57,433 bases of DNA. It comes from a virus. A program made the position numbers and the translations under genes. A model generated the notes under the pieces. It ran no database searches and had not been told where the DNA came from. It saw nothing but the letters and a program-made list of their open reading frames with translations. The stretch lies in the IMG/VR virus record IMGVR_UViG_3300007512_000043, positions 1-57,433 of that record; one strand, written 5' to 3'. Position 1 is the stretch's first letter, and the number at the start of each line of letters is the position of its first letter. Below, in pieces: positions 43,416 through 50,200 of this stretch.

Positions 43416-44719
43416 ATTGCTCCTTCATCGAATTTTGTAAGGTCACGGTGAAACACCATTGGAATCTTTACACCGCTCAATCCATCCCTGTTCTTATCGA
43501 CAGACAGCTTCACAGGTATAGCTAAATCCTCATCGTTCATCTTGTACTCAGGGTCACGCCACAGAAACAGAACCACATCGGCATCCTGTTCAATGGAGCC
43601 TGAGTCGCGGAGGTCGCTGAGCTTCGGCGGTCTGGCATCCTTGTCGGCTGATCTGGAAAGCTGGGAAACCAGAATAACAGGTATGTTCAGTTCCTTTGCC
43701 AGAGTCTTGCAGCCTGAGCTGATCTCTGTCACCTCGTCATTACGACTTCCCCTGTCCCTAGTGCTGCGTATAAGTTGCAGGTAGTCTATGACAAGCATCT
43801 TGATCTTGTGTTGCTGCTTCATTCTTCTTGCGGCAGCAGTAATTTGCTGAACTGACAAACCGCTTCTGTCGTCTATGAACAGTGGCGCATCAGCAATCCT
43901 AGATGCAGCAGCGCTGATCTCATCAATATTGTCTCTCGCATCGTCCTTGCTTATCCCTGCCTCTATGTGAACCAAGCGTTGAATCAGTGCCGCTGCTGAC
44001 ATTTCCAACGAAAAGATTCCAACTGCCATACCTGAGTCAACCGCCACATGCCGGGCTATACATATAGCCATTGATGTCTTTCCAACGCTAGGCCGGGCAG
44101 CAAGTATAATTATGTTGGCCTTCTGCAATCCCTTCAGCGTGTTGTCAAGGGATGGGTAGCTTGTCTTGATGCCGAGCATCGCACTGGGATTACTTATGCT
44201 GTCTCCCAGCTTGGCCAAGTACTCACTGACGAGCTCCGGGGTATCATGTTCGCCTGACTTTGACTGGTCCTGTGCTATCGCAAGTATGTCACGCTGTGCA
44301 CGCTCAAGTGCATGTGATGCGTCTGGCTCAGACAAGGCTGACGATATGGCTTCACGACCTGTCTCAATGAGGCGGCGCTTGATGTGGTAGCCCATCAGTT
44401 CGTCGGCGTAATACTTCCAGTTGTGTGCGCTTGGTGTGCTATCCGTAATGCCTGCAACACGGGCAAGACCCCCTGCATCTTCCTCACCTCCAAGTTTCTT
44501 GATGTGGTTTATCAAGGTTAACTCATCAATAAGCGAGTTGGAATTGAACAGTGTGAGTACGCAGTCGAAAACAAACCTGTTCCCAATATTGTAGAAATAA
44601 TCGGCACAACATTTATGCTCTGATATAAATGATGGCAGCACCTCGCTTGGCTTTAGCATGATGCACCCAAGCATACCTGCTTCCATATCCTCGTTGTGTG
44701 GAATTTCGTCAATCTTCAT
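43400..44719 (-). CDS. dnaB: Replicative DNA helicase, DnaB type
   Basis: This 439-residue helicase has an N-terminal helical domain (1-150) with the usual EAGMLGCIML start and a RecA-like motor with Walker A ARPSVGKTS (208-216), Walker B KMLVIDYLQLI (about 300-310) and the Q-rich H3 motif VILVSQLSR. Length is normal for phage and bacterial DnaB. It would unwind DNA at the fork. The start overlaps the nuclease gene upstream by 11 bases. No primase, initiator or DNA polymerase gene is present in the window, so host enzymes or genes outside are needed. Confidence 0.92.
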   Translation of the reverse strand: MKIDEIPHNEDMEAGMLGCIMLKPSEVLPSFISEHKCCADYFYNIGNRFVFDCVLTLFNSNSLIDELTLINHIKKLGGEEDAGGLARVAGITDSTPSAHNWKYYADELMGYHIKRRLIETGREAISSALSEPDASHALERAQRDILAIAQDQSKSGEHDTPELVSEYLAKLGDSISNPSAMLGIKTSYPSLDNTLKGLQKANIIILAARPSVGKTSMAICIARHVAVDSGMAVGIFSLEMSAAALIQRLVHIEAGISKDDARDNIDEISAAASRIADAPLFIDDRSGLSVQQITAAARRMKQQHKIKMLVIDYLQLIRSTRDRGSRNDEVTEISSGCKTLAKELNIPVILVSQLSRSADKDARPPKLSDLRDSGSIEQDADVVLFLWRDPEYKMNDEDLAIPVKLSVDKNRDGLSGVKIPMVFHRDLTKFDEGAICLDI

Positions 44720-45080
44720 TCATCAACCACTCAGTAGGTAACTGTCTGCAAACCTCAAAGAAATCCTCTAGCGATAGGCACACTATCCAGTCAGCATAAT
44801 TCTTCTTGAACCCAACAATGGGAATCTGGCCCGGCTTGGAATCACCATCAGCCTGCTCAAGTGCCTGCCTTGGGGTTCCCTTTTCTCGGAACTTAATTTC
44901 CCAGTGGAACTTGGCCATCATTGGGACGATCACGTCGGGAGCCGCTGTTCCTCCAGCCCCACGTCCAGCATTCTGGCAACCTCTAATGGTGGCAAGCTCG
45001 CCCTCTCCGTGGAACCCCGCTGCACGCAGCTCGTCACGGAACATCCTCTCCCCCCTTGCCCCCTTCTGCCTACTGTTCAT
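44709..45080 (-). CDS. Phage PD-(D/E)XK endonuclease (resolvase-like)
   Basis: This 123-residue protein is read from the ATG at 45080 (MNSRQKGARGERMFRDELRA); a longer frame adds an unlikely hydrophobic lead. The order is: an N-terminal helix with E (GARGER), then PDVIVP, then FHWEIKFRE, giving the D and E-x-K of the PD-(D/E)XK nuclease core, then QALEQADGD and a strand IPIVGFKKN. This pattern is common in phage Holliday-junction-type nucleases next to DnaB. Role: trimming recombination or packaging intermediates. Confidence 0.75.
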   Translation of the reverse strand: MNSRQKGARGERMFRDELRAAGFHGEGELATIRGCQNAGRGAGGTAAPDVIVPMMAKFHWEIKFREKGTPRQALEQADGDSKPGQIPIVGFKKNYADWIVCLSLEDFFEVCRQLPTEWLMNED

Positions 45081-45507
45081 ATAAGGTAGGTTTATCCGTG
45101 AACTCATCAACAGGAAAATGAACAACAGGTTCGATATCATCCGAGTCGCCCCTGTCTTTTCTTCCTCCCATCTCAACGTGAGCTACAACATCATCCACCC
45201 TGTAGAATCCTAAAGCATCAGTCCATTTAGCGGCAACCCAGAAAGCACAACCCGTAAGCCGTGCCAGATTAGCGCCGGTTGCATACTTGCCCAACGAAAT
45301 GATAAGGGTGGAGAACCTGTTCTTCTCAAACGACCTAGATTTTAATTCAATAAAACCAAAGAGGCCGCTCTTGTTGAACACTGCCCAGTCAACACGATAG
45401 CTAACAGGCAGCTTGTGACACCTGAGGTCATGATATTTAAGGAGGTAGTTTGCAACCTCCCTCTCAGCCTCCCTGTCCTTCTCTGATTCATATCTGGGTC
45501 TGGTCAC
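45070..45507 (-). CDS. PD-(D/E)XK-like nuclease
   Basis: This 145-residue protein starts with GTG at 45507 behind GAAGAAG. The nuclease core is visible as RVDWAVF, then GFIELKSR, with D, E and K in proper spacing, after an N-terminal helical segment (EKDREAEREVANYLL). It overlaps the next gene by 11 bases. It belongs to a row of three nuclease genes. Whether it cuts branched or linear DNA is unknown. The C-terminal 30 residues are acidic and unlike the rest. Confidence 0.6.
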   Translation of the reverse strand: MTRPRYESEKDREAEREVANYLLKYHDLRCHKLPVSYRVDWAVFNKSGLFGFIELKSRSFEKNRFSTLIISLGKYATGANLARLTGCAFWVAAKWTDALGFYRVDDVVAHVEMGGRKDRGDSDDIEPVVHFPVDEFTDKPTLYEQ

Positions 45508-45509
45508 TT

Positions 45510-46619
45510 TTACTTCTTCTGGATTACGCTGTCAGTAGCCGAGGTAACCTTGATCACATCGCCTAGTTGTTGCTCCATAAAGTCTTCGCCGTCCAATGCC
45601 TTTGCTGCTGTTGATGCAAGAGTCCGGTACTTTGAGTAACTAATACTGCACGAAGCGAAGAACTCCTCGTCAGTTATTCCCAAGCTCTTGGCCAAGTCAA
45701 AGGCCTTCTTGGCGTCCGTAAGCTTGCTGATTTTTCTGCCCTTCTTGAGGCCGAAGCCCGGTATACTTGTGGAGCTGTTTGCCAGTAGTTCCCGTGCTTC
45801 TGCTTTCCTCTGGTTCCATATGTTCTCAACCATTGAAGATGCTTCACGGGCCCTGTAAAGAACAGCAGCCCTGTTCTCTGGGGTTAATTCAGACAGGGGT
45901 TTGTCCAGCTCTCCCATTGAGTCCTCTACCCTCCAAGAAGCAGCAGGGCATATTGATATAGCTTTACACCACTTGCATGAATCCAGTGATGGCATCAGCG
46001 GTGGATTGTCTGCACGGGCAGCAGCCACAACCTTGAGGATTTTCTTTTCAAACAGGGCAAGATCAGCTTCCGTGAACGTGGCTGATATAGCCTTGCCGTA
46101 CTGTGATTCCGGTTGATTGAAGGAATACACCACGCTTTTACCCGGTGTACCTATGTAGCGGTGGAAGAGTAGGCTTTCGGTCATCGCCTGCCAGTTGCCT
46201 TCAACTGATTCTTGACCGAGACCTGTTTTGTAGTTGACCAATACGGTGTTCCCGTTTAGTTTATCAATACCACCAACGTCGATCTTCCCGCTGAACAATC
46301 TGTCGCCATCATCCCACTCATACCACAGTCTGATCTCACGAACCAATGTGTCACAAGTTTCCAGTAAGACTGCGTCAAAATCCTGCATCTCCTTGGCAAC
46401 CAATGCTTCCTCTGGGGATAGTTCAACATCCTTCCCTTCCATTCTTTCGTGAACTCTAGTTCCTCTTTCAGCATACGGGGAAGCTGGCTCAGGTGGGGCT
46501 TTGCCGCTCATTCGGTGGGAGCCGGGGCATGATGCCAGCCTATGAATACCAGACGCAGAGGGCAGCCCCATCCTCTCATCACCCGCTGGCACCGGGTCAT
46601 CTACTATTACTTTACTCAT
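45510..46619 (-). CDS. Cas4/RecB-like PD-(D/E)XK exonuclease (DUF2800 type)
   Basis: This 369-residue protein is read from the ATG at 46619 (MSKVIVDDPVPAGDERMG). It has a cysteine in LASCPGSHR near the N-terminus and CKWCKAISIC near residue 223, the four-cysteine pattern of an iron-sulfur cluster in Cas4- and AddB-type nucleases. Between them lie SGKIDVGG and VLVNYKTG, giving the D and x-x-K of the active site. The C-terminal third is helical. A 158-base gap with a three-way-junction structure (46633-46769) lies directly upstream. It probably resects DNA ends for single-strand annealing with the ATPase encoded upstream. Confidence 0.8.
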   Translation of the reverse strand: MSKVIVDDPVPAGDERMGLPSASGIHRLASCPGSHRMSGKAPPEPASPYAERGTRVHERMEGKDVELSPEEALVAKEMQDFDAVLLETCDTLVREIRLWYEWDDGDRLFSGKIDVGGIDKLNGNTVLVNYKTGLGQESVEGNWQAMTESLLFHRYIGTPGKSVVYSFNQPESQYGKAISATFTEADLALFEKKILKVVAAARADNPPLMPSLDSCKWCKAISICPAASWRVEDSMGELDKPLSELTPENRAAVLYRAREASSMVENIWNQRKAEARELLANSSTSIPGFGLKKGRKISKLTDAKKAFDLAKSLGITDEEFFASCSISYSKYRTLASTAAKALDGEDFMEQQLGDVIKVTSATDSVIQKK

Positions 46620-46632
46620 GTTTAAAAAGATC

Positions 46633-46769
46633 GCCACAGGAAATCCAATAACATGTCTCAGGGAGGAACCACACAACCATCGAACATGTCACGGGCATTG
46701 GATTTTTTAACCCGAACATAGCACTTATATCATGATCAAACCATATGAGTGCGCCCTTAAACCTGTGGC
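46633..46769. ncRNA. Putative structured RNA or structured DNA site: perfect three-way junction
   Basis: Three stems abut without any unpaired base at the junction. P1 is GCCACAGG (46633-46640) with CCTGTGGC (46762-46769). P2 is AAATCCAAT (46641-46649) with ATTGGATTT (46697-46705), extended inside by ACATGT (46651-46656) with ACATGT (46684-46689). P3 is TTTAA (46706-46710) with TTAAA (46757-46761), extended by GCACTTATAT (46721-46730) with ATATGAGTGC (46743-46752), one T-G wobble. The wobble pairs only in a plus-strand RNA and becomes an A-C mismatch in a minus-strand RNA. It lies in the leader of the Cas4-like gene if read on the minus strand. It could be a regulatory RNA, an antisense RNA or a folded origin-type DNA. 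Confidence 0.6.
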
Positions 46770-46777
46770 TAAATTAC

Positions 46778-47707
46778 TTACTTGCTCAACGCGACAGCGG
46801 TTGACAGGAAAACTTGAGGTTTATCCAGTATCGAGTCAGCATAGCTTTGACTAATGCTCTGCCATGTTTCGCCGTCCTTTATCTGGCCTCTCATAACAAG
46901 GAACTTGTGTATCAGTAGCTCCTTGCCTGAGAACAATTGACTTAACTTGTCCTTTGCCTCCTTTGTTAGAGCATCCTCAAGAGCTCCGTTTGATTCCGGC
47001 TTGGGCTCTGGCTTGGGCTCTGGTTTCTCACTTGCGGGAGGCGTGTCGGCTTCATCTGAAGAGAGCCAGTCCTTAATCATAGAGGCAAGTTCTTCACCCG
47101 GCCTAGCGAACACCATACCTGACAGCTCTGGACATCGGCTCTTCTCTATTGTGATGTTGTTCATTGTGTCCATCACGCCGAATAAGTCGAACTCGTAGTC
47201 GATACCGTCACGCTGCTGTGTGGCTAGGCCGATCTTTGCAACACTGACCTTCCCCTTGTCATCCTTCTCCTGTTCATACGCCTGCTTCATTCTCATTGTT
47301 GCAATGAGGTGGCCGGGGTGTGTCATCAGCGTATCCAGCAACAGATTGTGCAGTGGGGTTACCTTGCCCCAAGCGTTGAATGATTTGCCCTGCTTCCCAA
47401 CCAAGTCTAGCGCCCCATCTCTGCCCATCCAAGCGTGGCTTAAGCTGTCCACAATAAGGACATCGTAATCTGATGCTGCCTTGATTGCATCCACATAGCT
47501 TTGCGGGTGGTGTGTCTCCAACTGCGCCACATCAAAATCAAACTTGTTAGAGTAAATCTCTGCGCTTGATCTTTCTGTGTCCAATAGTGCCACACTCTTG
47601 CCGAGCTGATGTGCCAGCCTTAGTGCGGTGTATGTTTTGCCGCTGCCAGCAATACCGGCAATGGCCATCCTTAATTTCCTATTACTTCTTTGTGCTTTTT
47701 TATACAT
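46778..47707 (-). CDS. Sak4-like RecA-fold ATPase
   Basis: This 309-residue protein has Walker A GIAGSGKTYTA (about 18-28) and Walker B DVLIVDSLSHAW (about 81-92), followed by a Thr/Gln-rich strand (HLIATMRMKQAYE), the layout of phage AAA_24 / Sak4 recombinases. A Lys/Pro/Glu linker (PEPKPEPKPES) leads to a small C-terminal helical domain. It probably promotes single-strand annealing together with the nucleases downstream. The start overlaps the previous small gene by eight bases. Confidence 0.75.
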   Translation of the reverse strand: MYKKAQRSNRKLRMAIAGIAGSGKTYTALRLAHQLGKSVALLDTERSSAEIYSNKFDFDVAQLETHHPQSYVDAIKAASDYDVLIVDSLSHAWMGRDGALDLVGKQGKSFNAWGKVTPLHNLLLDTLMTHPGHLIATMRMKQAYEQEKDDKGKVSVAKIGLATQQRDGIDYEFDLFGVMDTMNNITIEKSRCPELSGMVFARPGEELASMIKDWLSSDEADTPPASEKPEPKPEPKPESNGALEDALTKEAKDKLSQLFSGKELLIHKFLVMRGQIKDGETWQSISQSYADSILDKPQVFLSTAVALSK

Positions 47708-47858
47708 CTCTTGTAACGATTGCTTTGTTTTTTATTCCGATTCGGATGAATTGCGATGCGGCTGCACCGACCTTCATCCCTGTATTCTTACACCACTTCT
47801 TTAAAAGCAGGTGTGTCTTACCATCTATAGTTAGTGACTGTGTCTTTACATCCTTCAT
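47700..47858 (-). CDS. Small RHH-like or basic regulator
   Basis: Read from the ATG at 47858 this is 52 residues (MKDVKTQSLTIDGKTHLLLK), with a strand-helix-helix pattern similar to Arc/ribbon-helix-helix proteins; alternative starts are at 47891 (ATG) and 47903 (TTG). No ribosome binding site fits any of them. It is the first gene after the terminator at 47927-47955 and a promoter-like site, so it may regulate its own operon (inference). Confidence 0.45.
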   Translation of the reverse strand: MKDVKTQSLTIDGKTHLLLKKWCKNTGMKVGAAASQFIRIGIKNKAIVTRDV

Positions 47859-47899
47859 ATGTGAAGAAGGACAAAGGATGTCCCACCGCATCGGCTTGG

Positions 47900-47928
47900 T
47901 CAATATTATTATTCATATTAATTAACAA
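47900..47928 (-). promoter_or_regulatory. Candidate promoter of recombination operon
   Basis: On the minus strand TTGTTA (47928-47923), a 17-base spacer and TATTGA (47905-47900) form a sigma70-like pair. It lies between the terminator and the first gene of the operon. The -35 overlaps the T-run of the terminator. The -10 is a weak match. Confidence 0.35.
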
Positions 47929-47955
47929 AAAATAGGGAGGCCCGAAGGCCTCCCT
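47927..47955 (-). terminator. Intrinsic terminator with TTCG loop
   Basis: On the minus strand AGGGAGGCC, loop TTCG, GGCCTCCCT, then a T-run (47932-47927). Nine perfect pairs. It ends the early operon that begins near 57.2 kb, or its last segment, after a 100-base untranslated tail. Confidence 0.9.
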
Positions 47956-48053
47956 ACCCAAGCAATGTGAGCAACACAACAAACAGAGGGAAATACTACG
48001 AAACCCCTGTCGCAGGCACACATTATCCAACCAGTAGGCACCTAGGCAAGCCC

Positions 48054-48431
48054 TTATTTGCTATTCTTTTTACTGAAGAACTTGTTCCTCAGTACGGCCA
48101 TCTTGACCGAATGTTCAGCGGTTCCTGTCCTAACCGCATTCGTCCTTAACCATTCCTCAGTCAGCCCCAGCTTCTTGAGTGATGCTGCGACATCCACCTT
48201 CTTGGCTCCTGTTGGCCTAATGCTGAAGACCAGCCTTGGGTCATCCCCGTTTGAGGCTGGCTCAACCTTGGGCCCCTTCTTCACAGGGGTCCTGTTCTTC
48301 TTCCTGAGCACAGGCTCAGGTTGCTGCTCTTGCAGTGAGGCAGACACAAGCCTTGCCTCTTTCATCGTCCCGACCAAGCCAATCAAATCGGCTAGGTCAT
48401 TGCCTCTAGCATGTATAATAACGGTATACAT
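48054..48431 (-). CDS. Hypothetical protein downstream of the repeat array
   Basis: This 125-residue basic protein starts behind GAAAGGAA 12 bases upstream. The N-terminal part is a short strand-helix (YTVIIHARGNDLADLIGLVG). The middle is Lys/Arg/Pro-rich (LRKKNRTPVKKGPK). The C-terminal part (about 80-120) is a helical segment that looks like a small winged or SAP-like fold (DVAASLKKLGLTEEWLRTNA). The repeat array is its 5' neighbour and it is the last gene before the terminator. The charge suggests nucleic acid binding; binding to the array is a hypothesis only. Confidence 0.6.
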   Translation of the reverse strand: MYTVIIHARGNDLADLIGLVGTMKEARLVSASLQEQQPEPVLRKKNRTPVKKGPKVEPASNGDDPRLVFSIRPTGAKKVDVAASLKKLGLTEEWLRTNAVRTGTAEHSVKMAVLRNKFFSKKNSK

Positions 48432-48489
48432 AAATATATTATTCCTTTCTGTATAATTGTTGTGATTAAACTTAACGCTCTGCTGGATT

Positions 48490-49367
48490 GGTGCTCTCTC
48501 GTATTTTGACTCGTTCTGATTATATGGTACTCACATTATTGATGACTCGCTCACTCAGTATGGTTCTCTTATTTTTAGTGACTCGCTCTTGCAGTATGGT
48601 TCTCTCTTTCGAAGTGACTCGCTCTATCATATTGGTTCCACTCATGGACAGTGGCTCGTTCGTCGGATCTGGTTCTCACTTTTTTAATGACTCGTTCGGA
48701 ATGACTGGCTCTATCGGGTAATATGACTCGTTCGGGGTGCGGGGTTCTCTCAAATAGTATGACTCGTTCGGTTCTAATGGTTCTCTCCTATTCGTTGACT
48801 CGCTCCGTATCTCTGGTTCTCTCGATGTATGTGACTCGTTCGTTCATAGTGGCACACTGCTGCTGCATAACTCGTTCGGGGATGATGGTTCTGCTTATGA
48901 TCTTTGACTCGTTCTGCTCCAATTGATTCTCTCAGGTCACATGACTCGTTCTATTCATTTGGTTCTCTCCTTGGTACTTGACTCGTTCATTACCAGTGGT
49001 GCTGTTCTGTAGTAGTGACTCGTTCCAGTCTGATGGCTCTCTCGAATATGGTGACTCGTTCAACTTTCTTGGTTCTCTCAAGTTAAATGCCTCGTTCAGT
49101 AGGGGTGGTTCTCTCTTATACAATGACTCGTTCTCAGTCTTTGGTTCTCTCAGCCAAGATGACTCGTTCGCGTATACTGGTTCTCTCAGTAGGCATGACT
49201 CGTTCGACCAAGATGGTTCCCTCAACAACTTTGACTCGTTCTAGTTCTCTGGTTCTCTCGGAATGACTGACTCGTTCTGGACTAATGGTTCTCTCGAAAA
49301 CGATGACTCGCTTCTGCCTTCTGGTTCTCTCAAGACCTATGACTCGCTCGGCAATCAAGGTTCCCTC
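48490..49367. repeat. Two-box repeat array: 24 units of 36-37 bp, about eight-base variable spacers
   Basis: On the plus strand each unit is TGACTCGTTC, eight variable bases, TGGTTCTCTC, eight variable bases. Without the leading T, A boxes start at 48508, 48544, 48580, 48616, 48653, then on to 49341 (24 copies: 15 exact GACTCGTTC, 5 GACTCGCTC, 4 with one other change). B boxes lie 18-19 bases after each A box (24 copies, 12 exact GGTTCTCTC), plus one degenerate B at 48490-48500. Nineteen unit steps are 36 bp and five are 37 bp (ending at 48653, 48906, 48943, 48980 and 49017) when the step count includes all shifts in the series. Spacers share no sequence except a terminal T. The two boxes fit one 18-bp consensus, TGRYTCKYTC. 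No gene is credible here. Confidence 0.9.
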
Positions 49368-50113
49368 TATTGGCCGGGCTTATTGTATTCCGCTATTATT
49401 TTTTCAGCATCCCAGCCTAGCTTTAGCTTGTCACTAACGTAGTCTGTTGGAATGCCGAATGCGTCAGCGAAGTCTTTCTGCGATATGTAGATAGTCTTCG
49501 TCGAGTGTCTGACTACGGGCTCCTTGTTGTCGTCGCCTGTCGGAATGTTGGGAACATATGTGTAACCCTGCTCCACCACCAGCCTATCAACCTCCACATA
49601 GTTTGGCGGGACATCGAACCCAAAGGATTGTTCAAGGGTCCAGCCCTTGTTCTTCCTCGCTATTATCGTTTGGTACTTTGCGAACAGCGGGAACGGGTAG
49701 GCCCCGTCCTCAATCTGTCGCATAAGTTCCCTAACTGAACCCCCTTCCAGCACCTCGCCTCCGTTAGGAAGCCTCAGCCTCAGGTTCTCTTCAACCACCG
49801 GAGTGACATGATCGAGACACTTGTCAGGGGTAATGTCGTTGCCGGGTATCAGATCGAACAGGCTTACAACCTCATGCTTATCAATAGCAAAGAACTCCCG
49901 CTTGTCGCTGACCCTCTTGCTTGCCAGTGCCGAGTGTATCTTAGACTCAATGAAGTTGGCATCATCAACCTCCTTTGCGTAGATACATTCGAAGGGGGAA
50001 GGTACGTTCGTGTCAAACAACTGCTTCATCCTCCTCTCCAAGTTGCCGGTTTGCCCTATCTTCACAACGCACGGCATTGATGCGTTCGTAACTGCGTATA
50101 TTATACCGTTCAT
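49367..50113 (-). CDS. GIY-YIG domain protein (T5orf172/MUG113-like)
   Basis: This 248-residue protein begins MNGIIYAVTN, then VVKIGQTGNLERRMKQL with the catalytic Arg, and has the Glu in FIESKIHSAL, all of the GIY-YIG nuclease core (1-90). Two copies of a short DNA-binding-type motif follow: IARKNKGWTLEQSFGF (about 165) and KLKLGWDAEKIIAEYN (C-terminus), like the NUMOD helices in homing endonucleases. Its stop codon overlaps the last bases of the repeat array. The start is behind GAGGAG. It may cut DNA or act as a repeat-binding protein; the link to the array is by position only. Confidence 0.75.
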   Translation of the reverse strand: MNGIIYAVTNASMPCVVKIGQTGNLERRMKQLFDTNVPSPFECIYAKEVDDANFIESKIHSALASKRVSDKREFFAIDKHEVVSLFDLIPGNDITPDKCLDHVTPVVEENLRLRLPNGGEVLEGGSVRELMRQIEDGAYPFPLFAKYQTIIARKNKGWTLEQSFGFDVPPNYVEVDRLVVEQGYTYVPNIPTGDDNKEPVVRHSTKTIYISQKDFADAFGIPTDYVSDKLKLGWDAEKIIAEYNKPGQ

Positions 50114-50122
50114 TTTATCTCC

Positions 50123-50200
50123 TCAGTCGTCTGTCAGTACCAAGTAATAGAAATACAAGGTCATTACCAATGATGCGAATGCCAGTATCATGAGAATCAT
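50123..50200 (-). CDS. 25-residue membrane peptide
   Basis: Short frame MILMILAFASLVMTLYFYYL then VLTDD. It starts inside the previous stop (ATGA overlap with the gene ending at 50197) and ends ten bases before the GIY-YIG start, leaving room for its ribosome binding site. The whole peptide is one membrane helix with an acidic tail. The tight coupling supports it as a real gene. Function unknown. Confidence 0.5.
   Translation of the reverse strand: MILMILAFASLVMTLYFYYLVLTDD

Noticed and set aside
48932-49358. Repeat-protein genes inside the array (REP/NES or ERT/ERV frames)
   Set aside because: Single-base unit-length changes break the frames, no ribosome site, and several frames on both strands are open merely because the boxes lack stops.
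48490-49367. CRISPR array
   Set aside because: Conserved boxes are only ten bases, alternate between two types and have eight-base spacers; no cas genes nearby except a Cas4-like nuclease in a recombination operon.
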